A DNA stretch of 64,000 nucleotides from Rhizobium jaguaris (GCF_003627755.1 NZ_CP032694.1:2905501-2969500), one strand, 5' to 3'. Numbered from the stretch's first letter, positions 36,399-45,637 are shown. The notes: generated by a model from the sequence alone, not told the origin. Program-made: numbers and translations.

Positions 36399-36839
36399 AT
36401 GACAAACGATCCATTGAAACTGGACACTTTCATATGCTTCGCCCTCTATTCGGCGAACCATGCGATGAACCGGCTATACAAGCCCATGCTCGATGAGTTG
36501 AACCTCACCTATCCGCAATATCTCGTCATGGTGACATTGTGGGAGGAAGACGGCCAGACCGTCGGCAGCATCGGTGAAAAGCTCTTCCTGGAGTCGAGCA
36601 CGCTGACGCCGCTGTTGAAGCGCCTGGAAGCCGCCGGCTTTATTCGACGAACCCGCAGCAAGGAGGATGAGCGCCAGGTGCTGATCCGCCTGACAAGCGA
36701 AGGTGTGGCCTTGAAAAAGAAAGCCGCGGACATTCCCGCTTGCATCCTCGATGCATCGGACACCACGGCGGCCGAACTGACACGATTGAAGGCAGAGATC
36801 ATTACGCTGCGCGAAGCGCTTACCAAGAACGCCGCCTGA
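36399..36839 (+). CDS. ohrR: Organic-peroxide-sensing MarR-family regulator
   Basis: This 146-residue winged-helix regulator has LDTFICFALYSANHAMNRLYKPML, with Cys13 in the position of the reactive OhrR cysteine, and ESSTLTPLLKRLEAAGFIRRTRSKEDERQV as the recognition helix and wing. OhrR represses ohr until organic peroxide oxidises the cysteine. The ATG at 36399 follows GGAG at 8-base spacing. No ohr gene is adjacent, which is unusual for this pair. Confidence 0.85.
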   Translation: MTNDPLKLDTFICFALYSANHAMNRLYKPMLDELNLTYPQYLVMVTLWEEDGQTVGSIGEKLFLESSTLTPLLKRLEAAGFIRRTRSKEDERQVLIRLTSEGVALKKKAADIPACILDASDTTAAELTRLKAEIITLREALTKNAA

Positions 36840-36851
36840 TCCCCCAGGCGG
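36832..36851 (+). terminator. Hairpin between ohrR and der
   Basis: CCGCCTG and CAGGCGG form a 7-bp stem with a 6-base loop that overlaps the ohrR stop, followed further on by a T-rich stretch. It lies between convergent genes. Confidence 0.45.
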
Positions 36852-38279
36852 TCACCGCTTCTTTTTGGTCTCGTAAGGATTTTCCGACGAGCGGAAATGA
36901 ATGCGGATCGGCACGCCTGGCATGGCGAAATCTTCACGCAGGCCGTTGATGAGATAGCGCACATAAGATTCCGGCAGCGCGTCCGAGCGCGTACAGGAAA
37001 TCATGAAAGCCGGCGGGCGTGCTTTCACCTGTGTCATGTATTTCAGCTTGATGCGCCGGCCGGAAACCGCCGGTGGCGGATGCTGAACCTGCTGCGTCTC
37101 CAGCCAGCGATTGAGCTTTGCAGTGGACACGCGCTTGTTCCAGACCCTATCGGTGTCGACGATCGCCTGCATCAGCCGGTCCAACCCCTCGCCCGTCTGG
37201 CCGGAAATCGGCACGGCGCGGATGCCGCGCGCCTGCGGCAGCAGCCGGTCGGTCTTTTCGCGCAGATCGGCAAGCACGGCCTGGCGATCCTCGATCATGT
37301 CCCACTTGTTGAAGGCAAGCACGGCGGCGCGGCCCTCGCGGATGACGAGATCGACGATCTGCAGATCCTGCTTCTCAAAGGGAATGGTGGCGTCGAAGAC
37401 GATGACCACGGTCTCGGCAAAACGAATGGCTCGTAGCGCATCGGCGACGGAAAGCTTTTCGAGCTTTTCGATGACCTTGGCCTTGCGGCGCATGCCGGCG
37501 GTATCGAACATTTTGATGGTGCGACCGCGCCAGGTCCAGTCGACCGAGATCGAGTCGCGGGTAATTCCTGCTTCCGGGCCGGTCAGCAGCCGGTCCTCGC
37601 CAAGGAAGCGATTGATCAGCGTCGACTTGCCGGCGTTCGGACGACCGACGATGGCGACGCGCAGCGGCCTCGTCTCGTCATAGACCGGCTCCTCGTCGAT
37701 TTCTTCACCGTCCTCGCCGACCGCAGGGCGTCGAATGCTGACATTCGTCTCCGCCTCGTCATCCTTGGGCGGAAAGGCGCGCTCATGCCCGAGCGCCTCG
37801 ACGATCGCATCGCGCAGATCCATCATGCCCTGGCCATGTTCGGCAGAGATCGGGCAAGGCTCGCCAAGGCCGAGCGTGAAGGCGTCATAGAAGCCGCTGT
37901 CGGAACCGCGCGCTTCCGACTTATTGGCGACGAGCACCACCGGACGGCCGCGCTTGCGCAGCATTTCGGCCAACGCCTTGTCGACATGCGTAAGGCCCAT
38001 CTTGGCGTCGACGACGAAGAGCGTCAGATCGGCCTCGTCGATCGCCGCTTCCGTCTGGGCACGCATACGGCCTTCCAACGTCTCCTCATCGGCCTCTTCG
38101 AGACCGGCGGTATCGACAATACGAAACCGAAGATCGACCAGTCGTGCGTCGCCAGGCCGGCGGTCGCGCGTCACACCCGGCGTATCGTCGACAAGCGCAA
38201 GCTTCTTGCCAACCAAACGGTTGAAAAGAGTGGACTTACCGACATTCGGGCGACCGACGATCGCAACCGTGAAACTCAT
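36852..38279 (-). CDS. der: Ribosome assembly GTPase Der
   Basis: The 475-residue protein contains two tandem GTPase domains, each with a P-loop (GRPNVGKST near residue 8 and GRPNAGKST near residue 213), and a C-terminal KH-like domain ([21 protein letters not shown]). NKXD motifs (ANKSE and NKWD) are seen. Der (EngA) is essential for 50S assembly. The preceding gene on this strand, a YfgM-like protein gene, ends 16 bases before its start, a common pairing. Confidence 0.97.
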   Translation of the reverse strand: MSFTVAIVGRPNVGKSTLFNRLVGKKLALVDDTPGVTRDRRPGDARLVDLRFRIVDTAGLEEADEETLEGRMRAQTEAAIDEADLTLFVVDAKMGLTHVDKALAEMLRKRGRPVVLVANKSEARGSDSGFYDAFTLGLGEPCPISAEHGQGMMDLRDAIVEALGHERAFPPKDDEAETNVSIRRPAVGEDGEEIDEEPVYDETRPLRVAIVGRPNAGKSTLINRFLGEDRLLTGPEAGITRDSISVDWTWRGRTIKMFDTAGMRRKAKVIEKLEKLSVADALRAIRFAETVVIVFDATIPFEKQDLQIVDLVIREGRAAVLAFNKWDMIEDRQAVLADLREKTDRLLPQARGIRAVPISGQTGEGLDRLMQAIVDTDRVWNKRVSTAKLNRWLETQQVQHPPPAVSGRRIKLKYMTQVKARPPAFMISCTRSDALPESYVRYLINGLREDFAMPGVPIRIHFRSSENPYETKKKR

Positions 38280-38294
38280 GTAGCGATCTACCCT

Positions 38295-38978
38295 TCAGCC
38301 TTTTGCAACCGGAGCCTTGCCGGACGCAGTGATGAGGTCGAGCAGCATCTGAGCACGGTTGCCGACATTGCGTGGGCTCTGAGGATCGTCGACGATCGCC
38401 TGGAACCATTGCCGTGCCTTGGCGAAATCACCGGCTTTGTAGGCGGCAAGACCGAGCACGTCACGTGCGGAATGCCGGAAAGCATTGGCCGGCACAGCCA
38501 GTTCCTGGGCTTCCGCGGCAACCTGATCGTACGTGCCCGTATCGACAAGCAGATAAGCAGCGCGCAGGCGAGCCGCATCCTGGATAACGGCCGGAACGCC
38601 GGACTCCTTGCCGATGGCCGAGAACGCAGCAATCGCGCCGGCCGTATCGCCCTTCTGCGCCTGCAACGTCGCGGCGCGCATGCGTGCCAGCAGCGGGTAG
38701 GAACCGCTGCCACTCTTCTCAACTGTGGCTAACGCGGCCAGCGCCTCGTCCGTCTTGTTCTGGTCAGCCAGCGTCAGCGCCGCGATGAACTGATCGCCGC
38801 TGCTGCCGGCCTGACGACCCGACCAGTAGCGGTAGCCGCTATAGGCGGCAGTGCCGAGAACGATGAGCACGGCGGCGCCGATGATAAGCCGGCCAAAACG
38901 GCGCCATACGAACCGCAACTGGTCCGAACGCAGTTCCTCGTTCACCTCGCGGATGAAGCTATCGTCGTTGAATGCCAT
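38295..38978 (-). CDS. YfgM-like membrane-anchored TPR protein
   Basis: A 227-residue protein with an N-terminal cytoplasmic helix (SFIREVNEELRSDQLRFVWRRFG), one membrane segment (LIIGAAVLIVLGTAAYSGYRYW) and a periplasmic TPR-like domain with repeated alanine-rich helices. This is the YfgM/TPR_21 layout, linked to SecYEG and outer-membrane assembly. It is directly upstream of der. Confidence 0.85.
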   Translation of the reverse strand: MAFNDDSFIREVNEELRSDQLRFVWRRFGRLIIGAAVLIVLGTAAYSGYRYWSGRQAGSSGDQFIAALTLADQNKTDEALAALATVEKSGSGSYPLLARMRAATLQAQKGDTAGAIAAFSAIGKESGVPAVIQDAARLRAAYLLVDTGTYDQVAAEAQELAVPANAFRHSARDVLGLAAYKAGDFAKARQWFQAIVDDPQSPRNVGNRAQMLLDLITASGKAPVAKG

Positions 38979-39078
38979 TCTCGTCTCCGGCCTAGGCCAA
39001 AATATTGCAAAGAGCTTATGGGTAGTGGGGCCTTCTACTCCATTTTGCGGCCGTTGTAAGGGGGAATGGCAGAAATCG

Positions 39079-39660
39079 TCACATAACGAGTGGCGAAACC
39101 CCGATAATCCACCCGTGCAGCTTCCAAATGATCAACCCCCAGACCACGATACCGATGACGATGGCATAAAGATCGTATTTCGCCGAAACGAAGGGCCGCA
39201 GAGAAATCTCGCCCGCGCGTTCGCGTCGCTTCAGCGATATCCGCGTGATGACGCCCCAGGCCAGGAAGGCCGCAAAGAGCAACATGGCGGCGCCATCGCC
39301 ATTGGAAAGCAGATGCGCAAAGGCCCAGATCTTTACCGAGAGTACCATCGGATGCTTCGTTCTCACCGCGATATGCCCCGCCGGCAGCAGTGAGGCGACC
39401 AGACAGATCAGCGCAAAAAGCATCAGCAGGATGGTGATATGGCTCATCCAGATCGGCGGAGACCATATGGGCGTTGCATCCCTCGCCTGCCCGAAACCAT
39501 AAATCAGCAGAATCAGGGTAGCGATACTGGCGATCGAATAGCCGATCTTCCAGCCGGGTTCGCCGAGGCTCGAAATCATCGAGCGGCGGAAACCAGGTAC
39601 GACGACGCGGATTAAGTGGACGCCGAGGAAAAGAACAATGCCGAGAATAAGCAATGACAT
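39079..39660 (-). CDS. NnrU-family membrane protein
   Basis: A 193-residue protein with five or so membrane segments and NnrU features (VHLIRVVVPGFR near the start, KHPMVLSVKIWAFAHLLSNGD in the middle). NnrU is needed for nitrite and nitric oxide reductase activity in some denitrifiers, but it is found in many genomes without denitrification, so its job here is unknown. The ATG at 39660 (MSLLILG) is preferred over the frame extension to 39693. Confidence 0.88.
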   Translation of the reverse strand: MSLLILGIVLFLGVHLIRVVVPGFRRSMISSLGEPGWKIGYSIASIATLILLIYGFGQARDATPIWSPPIWMSHITILLMLFALICLVASLLPAGHIAVRTKHPMVLSVKIWAFAHLLSNGDGAAMLLFAAFLAWGVITRISLKRRERAGEISLRPFVSAKYDLYAIVIGIVVWGLIIWKLHGWIIGVSPLVM

Positions 39661-39860
39661 GAGTGAAATCCCGTTCGTGTCTTGTGAACACATCAGTACC
39701 GGCTATGGCGAAAAATTGCCAGCGAGACCGCAGCTTTGCCGCATTTCAGCAGCAGGGAAGAGCCAAACGCTAGAGCATGATCTCGAATCGAATATCCGCA
39801 GCGAAAACTGTAACCCGGTTTTCGGATGAGAGCATGCTCAATCAAATAATCTCGGTGCCC

Positions 39861-40841
39861 ATGTTTCGTTTCATCTCTTTTGCCTCCCTCGCCCTTTCCC
39901 TGGCGCTCCCCGTCGCGGCTAAGGCCGATGAAAAACCGAAGCAGCTTGTGATGATCTCCTTCGACGGGGCGCATGACAATGCACTCTGGACGAAGAGCCG
40001 CGAGATCGCTTCACGCAACGGTGCGCACTTCACCTACTTCCTCTCATGCACCTTCCTGATGAACCGCGATCAGGCCAAGGCTTATCAGGCGCCGGGGCAG
40101 AAGGCCGGCAAATCGAATGTTGGTTTCGCCAAGAGCGAGGACGACGTCCGCACCCGCATCGCCAATATCTGGGGCGCCCATCTCGAAGGTCATGATATTT
40201 CCAGCCATGCCTGCGGCCACTTCGACGGCAAGGCATGGACAGCAGCGGATTGGCAGCAGGAATTCATGAATGCGCGCGTGGCGCTGCGCGACGCCTGGAA
40301 GAATGTCGGGGAAGCCGACAAAGAACCGCTGGGCTGGCAAGAGTTTGCGACGAAAGACGTCAAAGGCTTTCGCGCACCGTATCTTTCCACTAGCGACGGC
40401 CTGGTGCCGGCCGAAAGAGCCATGGGCTTCCAGTATGACGCCAGCCTGGTGACCCGAGGACCGATGTTGCCGCAGGTGGTCGACGGCATCTATCGCTTCG
40501 GCCTGCCGCTGATCCCAGAGGGTCCCGACCATCATCTGGTAATCGGCATGGACTATAATCTCTATGTCCACCATTCGAAGGGCGTCGAAGACAAAGCCGA
40601 TTCCAAGTCCTTCGAAGACCGCACCTTCGACGCGTTCGAAGCCGCCTTCGACAAACAATATAACGGCGAACGCATCCCGCTGCAGCTCGGCTTCCATTTC
40701 GTCGAAATGAACGACGGCGCTTATTGGCGTGCCCTCGACCGCTTCGTCACCGACGTCTGCCACAAGGAAGGCGTCGCCTGCGTCAGCTATTCGGAGGCTA
40801 TCCCGCTCATTGCAATGCGAGGCAAGCCGCAGCAGGGGTGA
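39861..40841 (+). CDS. Secreted polysaccharide-deacetylase-like protein
   Basis: This 326-residue protein has a signal peptide (MFRFISFASLALSLALPVAAKA in part) and a NodB-like fold: ISFDGAHDN near residue 35 (metal Asp), GHDISSHACGHFDG near residue 115 (metal His pair) and GFRAPYLS. It may deacetylate envelope or extracellular glycans. The ATG at 39861 gives the clean signal peptide; an upstream in-frame extension does not. It is divergent from nnrU. Confidence 0.82.
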   Translation: MFRFISFASLALSLALPVAAKADEKPKQLVMISFDGAHDNALWTKSREIASRNGAHFTYFLSCTFLMNRDQAKAYQAPGQKAGKSNVGFAKSEDDVRTRIANIWGAHLEGHDISSHACGHFDGKAWTAADWQQEFMNARVALRDAWKNVGEADKEPLGWQEFATKDVKGFRAPYLSTSDGLVPAERAMGFQYDASLVTRGPMLPQVVDGIYRFGLPLIPEGPDHHLVIGMDYNLYVHHSKGVEDKADSKSFEDRTFDAFEAAFDKQYNGERIPLQLGFHFVEMNDGAYWRALDRFVTDVCHKEGVACVSYSEAIPLIAMRGKPQQG

Positions 40842-40903
40842 GGAGCGGTCGGGCGAAGCCCAAGCAATCGACCTAGACTAAATGTTCGCCTGGGACCGGG
40901 TGA

Positions 40904-40977
40904 CCCGTCTCACAATATGCAGGTATCGAGGGTTGCGAGAGCGATGCCCTCGTAGAGCCTCATGCATAGGAGACGGG
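40904..40977 (+). promoter_or_regulatory. Nested hairpin leader of the IS110 transposase
   Basis: CCCGTCTC (40904-40911) pairs perfectly with GAGACGGG (40970-40977), and inside it CGAGGG (40927-40932) pairs with CCCTCG (40947-40952). The outer right arm contains the ribosome binding site GGAGA directly before the transposase ATG at 40980. Folding would block translation unless transcription starts inside, as happens in several IS families. It might also be part of the structured non-coding RNA that IS110 elements make. Confidence 0.6.
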
Positions 40978-42290
40978 CCATGGACGAGACTATCACATAT
41001 GTCGGATTGGATGTTCACAAAGAGACGATCGCGGTGGCGCTCGCTGACGGCGGTGGGCGCGGTGACGCGCGCGCGTTTGGCCAGATCGTCAATACGCCAA
41101 CGGCCTTGACCCGCATGCTGGCCAAGCTTTCGCAGCCGGGTCGGACATTGAAGTTTTGCTACGAAGCGGGACCTTGCGGCTACGGCATTCAGCGGCAACT
41201 GTCTGCCGCAGGTCATGATTGCGTGGTCGTCGCCCCTTCTTTGATCCCGCACAAACCAGGCGATCGCATCAAGACAGACCGTCGGGATGCCAACAATCTG
41301 GCAAGACTTCATCGCGCTGGAGAACTGAGCGCTGTTTGGATACCAGATACAGCCCATGAGGCGATGCGTGATCTGGTTCGGGCACGGCTTGCCGCTGTGC
41401 GCAGCTTGCGGCAAGCGCGCCAGCAGCTCAGCGGATTTCTGCTTCGTCATGGCTTTCACTACAGCCGGCCGGCCTGGACGCAGATGCACCGCCGTTGGTT
41501 GGCCGGTCTTTGCTTTGAACAGCCAATCCACCAAATCGTTCTCCAGGATCACATCGCCACAATCGAGGCGGCAACTGAGCGGCGGGATCGGCTGACGAAG
41601 CAGATCGAGACCATGTTGAGTGACTGGTCATTGGCTCCGGTGGTCGTCGCGCTGCAATCACTGCGCGGCATGGCTCTGGTGACGGCCGCTACGATGATTG
41701 CCGAATTGGGCGATCTCAGCCGCTTCACAAACCCGCGCCAATTAATGGCCTATCTCGGGCTGGTACCATCGGAGCATTCAAGCGGTGGAACTCGGCGGCA
41801 GGGCGGCATTACAAAAGCAGGCAATACAACGGCGCGTCGAATGCTGATTGAAGCCGCTTGGAGTTATCGGTTTCCCGCAAAGATCAGCCGTGATCAGTTG
41901 ATCCGCCAGGAGCAGCTCCCAAAAGCGATCCGCGACACGGCATGGAAGGCGCAGGAGCGGCTGTGCGGCCGCTATCGCAAGCTCACGAAGGCCGGAAAGC
42001 CGGCAACGACCGTAACCACGGCGATCGCTCGCGAATTATCCGGATTCGTCTGGGCGATTGCATGCCAGGTCTCACCGCGTTGAGTATAGCTCAATCCTGA
42101 ACTCAACAAGGAGGACAGAAGAGTCAAAAAGCCATATGCGCCTGGGCAAGGCTGGGGGCACGGTCACGGCAGGAGAACCCTCGATTCCACTATCAGCCGG
42201 TTACATTCCGACGCTGCGAACTAGACAGAGGAAGCTCCGCGACGCATCAGGTCCGGCGGTAACCAACCCGCGCATCAGAGCATGATCAAC
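40905..42290 (+). mobile_element. IS110-family element (ends not resolved)
   Basis: The transposase gene is flanked by non-coding DNA on both sides: about 75-140 bases before it with a nested hairpin, and about 200 bases after it without a gene. IS110 elements lack long terminal inverted repeats and duplications, so I could not fix the ends; the coordinates given are approximate. The 3' flank starts with a small hairpin (GTTGAGT at 42079-42085 with ACTCAAC at 42101-42107). Confidence 0.6.
40980..42083 (+). CDS. IS110-family transposase (recombinase)
   Basis: The 367-residue protein has the N-terminal RuvC-like DEDD residues: VGLDVHKE (Asp), FCYEAGPCGYG (Glu) and IKTDRRDANNL (two Asp). The C-terminal Tnp_20 domain contains SEHSSGGTRRQGGITKAGN with the likely catalytic Ser. 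IS110 recombinases are directed by an element-encoded RNA. The ATG at 40980 (MDETITYVGLD) follows GGAGA. A longer frame from 40962 is unlikely. The frame is intact, so the element may be active. Confidence 0.92.
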   Translation: MDETITYVGLDVHKETIAVALADGGGRGDARAFGQIVNTPTALTRMLAKLSQPGRTLKFCYEAGPCGYGIQRQLSAAGHDCVVVAPSLIPHKPGDRIKTDRRDANNLARLHRAGELSAVWIPDTAHEAMRDLVRARLAAVRSLRQARQQLSGFLLRHGFHYSRPAWTQMHRRWLAGLCFEQPIHQIVLQDHIATIEAATERRDRLTKQIETMLSDWSLAPVVVALQSLRGMALVTAATMIAELGDLSRFTNPRQLMAYLGLVPSEHSSGGTRRQGGITKAGNTTARRMLIEAAWSYRFPAKISRDQLIRQEQLPKAIRDTAWKAQERLCGRYRKLTKAGKPATTVTTAIARELSGFVWAIACQVSPR

Positions 42291-42528
42291 CGTCGTTATA
42301 TGACCGTGCTTCCTGCTTTCCCCAGGATGCATCCACACCAAACGAAACGCCCTGACGACAGGGCGACGATTTTTCTATTCCTGCATCTTGTAAGGGCGAA
42401 CATGAGAGTGGGTCGATTGCAGCGACGAATGCCCTGAGCCAAAGCGAAGGGCCGGCGATGCAGCAAACGGAGGCCGCTCGGTTACCCTTCAACCCTAACG
42501 CCCCACTTCTCCGCTATCGTCGTCATTG
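42084..42528. other. Non-coding stretch after the IS110 transposase
   Basis: About 440 bases. The first 200 are probably the right flank of the IS110 element. A weak hairpin GCCCTG-ACGA-CAGGGC followed by ATTTTT lies at 42349-42375. The rest has no gene that I can support; frames in it (for example 42058-42285) have no family features. Confidence 0.55.
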
Positions 42529-42553
42529 AAAAAGGCCCCGTTTCCGGGGCCTT
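42529..42553 (-). terminator. Rho-independent terminator of bacA
   Basis: On the minus strand AAGGCCCCG and CGGGGCCTT form a 9-bp stem with a 4-base loop, followed by five T. It is 12 bases beyond the bacA stop. Confidence 0.85.
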
Positions 42554-42564
42554 GCCTTGTTTCA

Positions 42565-43830
42565 TCAACCGTCGGCCTGTATGACGCCGGCTTCACGCTC
42601 CAGATAGGTCTGGTCGATTTTCGGCAGCGGCTCATCATCGATCGCCGCTTCGAAGGCTTTGAGGCGCTTGTGGATCGACAAGAGCTCGATGATCGTCGTC
42701 CAGGAATTGACGAGATACTGGAACGAATTGCTGACCTGACCGAAGGCGGTCGCGATCTGCTGATATATGCCGTAGGTGATCGCGCCTGCGACAAAAGTCG
42801 GCACCAGCATGAACAATACGAACATCGAGTCGGCCTGCAGATAGAAATAGCGGGCGATATTGAAATAGACGTAGTGGAAATAGATGCGGAAGTAGTTGCG
42901 CCTTACATTTGCGAAGAGCTCTCCGACAGTCGCAGGCTGTGCACGCTCGGCATTGTCTTCGCCGTAGACGAGCTCCTTGCGGTAGGCCGCTTCCACCCGC
43001 TGGTTCTTGAAATTCAGGCCAGGCAGCTTGATGCCGGCAACCGCCAGCAGCACCGTGCCGAAGGCCGACCAGAAAAGCGCCAACCAGAAGAGCGAATGAG
43101 AAATCTTGCCGATGATCGGCAGTTCGGTGACATAGCCCGAAAGCGCAAGCAGAATCGGCAGAAACACAATCAGCGTCATCACCGAGTTTATTAGGCTGAT
43201 ACCCAAGCCTTCCAACGTGCTCGAAAAGCGCATCGTGTCTTCCTGCACACGCTGCGAAGCGCCCTCGATGTGGCGCAGCTTTTCCCATTTCGACATGTAG
43301 AAGGTGTTCATCGCGGTACGCCAGCGGAAGATATAATGGCTGGTGTAGAAGTCCGTCAGGATGGAGACAAACATGCTGAGGAAGGCGATCTGCGCAAAGA
43401 TTATCATCAGCGTGTAGAAACTCTCCACCGTCACCCCAGGCTGTTTCGTGAGCGCAGCCTGCAGGAGGTCACCGAAAGGACGGCGGAAGTTGTTGACGAC
43501 GACAGACACTTGGACACCAAAATAGGTGACCAGAATAATCAGTGCCGAGCCCCAGATTGACCAGATCTTCCAAGGATGATCCCAGGCCTTGATGTGCCAT
43601 GCCCCACAGAAGATCGCGGTGCATAAAAAGAAAAACCCGTAGAACCAGAGATTCCCCCACAATACGAAATAGCTGAGATCGTAGGGCTCCTGTCCTTCCG
43701 GCGGCATGATGAACCCCAGATGCGTCCCCAGATCGGAGAGAGACGAATACCAGATTGCTATGCAGAAAACCGTCCAGACCACCATCGAGATGAAGAACAG
43801 CTTCGGTTGAGGGAAGAAAGAGTGAAACAC
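42565..43830 (-). CDS. bacA: SbmA/BacA-family peptide transporter
   Basis: The 421-residue inner-membrane protein has about seven membrane segments and the BacA hallmarks: MFHSFFPQPKLFFIS start, DFYTSHYIFRWRTAMNTFYM near residue 160 and a long C-terminal half without the ATPase domain of the related BclA type. BacA imports antimicrobial peptides and is needed for bacteroid survival in legumes that make NCR peptides. The GTG at 43830 gives the usual family start; a TTG at 43839 in the same frame is possible. A terminator follows. Neighbouring genes do not form an operon with it. Confidence 0.88.
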   Translation of the reverse strand: MFHSFFPQPKLFFISMVVWTVFCIAIWYSSLSDLGTHLGFIMPPEGQEPYDLSYFVLWGNLWFYGFFFLCTAIFCGAWHIKAWDHPWKIWSIWGSALIILVTYFGVQVSVVVNNFRRPFGDLLQAALTKQPGVTVESFYTLMIIFAQIAFLSMFVSILTDFYTSHYIFRWRTAMNTFYMSKWEKLRHIEGASQRVQEDTMRFSSTLEGLGISLINSVMTLIVFLPILLALSGYVTELPIIGKISHSLFWLALFWSAFGTVLLAVAGIKLPGLNFKNQRVEAAYRKELVYGEDNAERAQPATVGELFANVRRNYFRIYFHYVYFNIARYFYLQADSMFVLFMLVPTFVAGAITYGIYQQIATAFGQVSNSFQYLVNSWTTIIELLSIHKRLKAFEAAIDDEPLPKIDQTYLEREAGVIQADG

Positions 43831-44139
43831 GAGAGGCAAGCTTTCTTGATTGGGTCCAGCGACCGCAATGACGTTTATTCGCGGCGAACCTAAGGCACTT
43901 CGAAAGTTGCGGCAACCAGCCAGGCTGTATTCTTACAGAGATGTAATCGCTTATCCCATGATCGTGATGCGATTGTTCAGCCGCGATTTCCCGTTTTAGG
44001 AAGGCGAACCTGTCGCCGCTCCGGGATCCGGCAACCCCTTTCAGCAAAAATTCGACGTCCCCTTGCAACAAGCTATCTTACGATATATATCTTACGACAT
44101 GACGAACGATATAAACCTCATCATCAAAGGAGATACACT
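43831..44139. other. Intergenic region between bacA and padR
   Basis: About 310 bases with divergent promoters. The part near padR holds two copies of TATCTTACGA(T/C)AT at 44074 and 44088. I saw no gene here. Confidence 0.6.
44074..44112 (+). promoter_or_regulatory. Repeated candidate operator upstream of padR
   Basis: TATCTTACGATAT at 44074-44086 is followed by TATCTTACGACAT at 44088-44100, 14 bases apart. ACGAACGATAT at 44102-44112 makes the second copy part of an imperfect dyad centred on CATG. A third copy, TATCCTACGACAT, lies at 44196-44208 inside the first codons of the following gene. PadR proteins often repress their own genes, so this is a likely operator; it is not tested. Confidence 0.5.
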
Positions 44140-44823
44140 ATGAGAGGCTTTAGAGATCGCATGTGCGGCGATAGCTTTGACACCGTCGAGGCATATATCC
44201 TACGACATCGCGAAAGCCGTGATTCACACGGGCGGCACGGGAGAGATTTCATGAGAGGCTTCAAGGGCGGCATGTTCGGCGGCGGTTTTCGTACCGGCCG
44301 GAAATTCGACGCCGCCGATCTGCAGCTCATCATTCTGGCCCTGCTTTCCGAGCAGCCGCGCCATGGCTATGAACTGATCAAGACTCTGGAAGAGCGCTCC
44401 GGCGGCTTCTATGTGCCGAGCCCCGGCGTCATCTACCCCGCCCTCACCTACCTGGAGGAAACGGGCCTGGCCGAAGTCGAGGCGAGCGGCACGAAGAAAC
44501 TCTACCGTATCACCGAGAGCGGTCAGAAGCGGGTCGAGGAAAACCAGGCACTGGTCGAGGCGACGCTCGCCAAGCTCAGCGCGATCGGCGAGAAGATGGC
44601 GCATGTCAGGCGGGTCTTCGGCGGCGAGGATGCCGGCGACGATGAAGGCCGCGACAGCCCCTTCGGCCGCGATGCCGGCGATGTTCACCTCGCACGCCAA
44701 CTTCTGCGCTCGGCGCTGCGCTCGAAATATCCATGGAACAAGGCCGAAGGCGCCCGCATAGCGGCAATTCTCGAACGCGCCGCCGCCGATATTATCCGCG
44801 GTGAGACGAAGGCGGAAGATTGA
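44140..44823 (+). CDS. PadR-family regulator with glycine-rich N-terminus
   Basis: The winged-helix domain is clear: DAADLQLIILALLSEQPRHGYELIKTLEE, then VIYPALTYLEETGLAEVEASGTKKLYRIT, followed by a C-terminal helical domain of about 80 residues. An N-terminal extension of roughly 45 residues includes two similar segments, MRGFRDRM and MRGFKGGM. There are two plausible starts, each with a ribosome site: 44140 (AAAGGAG upstream, 227 residues) and 44251 (GGGAGAG upstream). Each is preceded by a TATCnTACGACAT repeat 40-43 bases away, so the leader looks duplicated and the shorter start is equally possible. It is convergent with map. Confidence 0.85.
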   Translation: MRGFRDRMCGDSFDTVEAYILRHRESRDSHGRHGRDFMRGFKGGMFGGGFRTGRKFDAADLQLIILALLSEQPRHGYELIKTLEERSGGFYVPSPGVIYPALTYLEETGLAEVEASGTKKLYRITESGQKRVEENQALVEATLAKLSAIGEKMAHVRRVFGGEDAGDDEGRDSPFGRDAGDVHLARQLLRSALRSKYPWNKAEGARIAAILERAAADIIRGETKAED

Positions 44824-44834
44824 GGTCTAACCGA

Positions 44835-45587
44835 TCAGTTGTCCGCTAGGGTCAGGATTATCGGCCCATTGCGGGTGGTGACGACGGTATGTTCGAACTG
44901 AACCGTGGCCGCACGTGGGTCGGCATAAAGCGTCCAGGCGTCGTCGCCGCCCTCCGCCCAAGTGGCGCCGAGCGACAAAAACGGCTCGACGGTGAAAACC
45001 AGGCCGTCCTGCATGATGCGGGTCTCATCGGGATCGGCCCAGGTAGACACCTCCGCCGGCTCCTCATGCAGTGAACGGCCGATGCCGTGGCTGGCGAGAT
45101 TGGCGATCAGCGTATAGCGGTTCTTCTGAGCGAAGGCACCGACGGCATGACCGATCTTCGAAAAGGGCGCACCGCTGCGCACCTGGTTCAATCCAACCCA
45201 GAGCGCCCTCTTGCCGTCGCGGCAGAGACGCTCGACCTTCGGCTTGACCGGTGGCACCGCGAAGGAAGACCCTGTATCGGAGAAGAAACCGTCCTTCTCC
45301 GCGGAAACGTCGAGATTGACCAGATCGCCGGCCTGGATCACCCGCGGACCGGGAATGCCGTGCGCCACTTCCTCATTGACGCTGATGCAGGTGGCGCCGG
45401 GAAATTTATAAACAAGTTCCGGCGCCGAGCGGGCGCCGGCATCGTCCAGCACCTTGCGGCCGATATTGTCGAGTTCCAGTGTGGTGATGCCCGGCTCCAG
45501 CGCCGCCGCCATCGCCTGTATGGCGTTGGCGCAGATGCGGCCGATCTCTTTCAGCTTGGTCAGTTCGTCGTCGTTCGAGATGATCAT
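44835..45587 (-). CDS. map: Methionine aminopeptidase type I
   Basis: The 250-residue enzyme removes the N-terminal Met from new proteins. Metal ligands are seen in LDVSAEKDGFFSDTG (two Asp), SHGIGRSLHE (His), FTVEPFL (Glu) and FEHTVV (Glu). It lacks the N-terminal zinc-finger extension of some type I enzymes. Rhizobia often encode more than one Map; this one is monocistronic, and the adjacent LLM gene on the same strand ends about 50 bases upstream. Confidence 0.95.
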   Translation of the reverse strand: MIISNDDELTKLKEIGRICANAIQAMAAALEPGITTLELDNIGRKVLDDAGARSAPELVYKFPGATCISVNEEVAHGIPGPRVIQAGDLVNLDVSAEKDGFFSDTGSSFAVPPVKPKVERLCRDGKRALWVGLNQVRSGAPFSKIGHAVGAFAQKNRYTLIANLASHGIGRSLHEEPAEVSTWADPDETRIMQDGLVFTVEPFLSLGATWAEGGDDAWTLYADPRAATVQFEHTVVTTRNGPIILTLADN

Positions 45588-45637
45588 TCACGGCTTCCGG
45601 CTGGCGTACACGCCCCGCAGACTCCTGACGCGAAGGC

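Noticed and set aside
42058..42285. A 75-codon frame after the IS110 transposase
   Set aside because: It overlaps the transposase end out of frame, has basic low-complexity residues and no ribosome site; the region is better explained as the non-coding flank of the IS.
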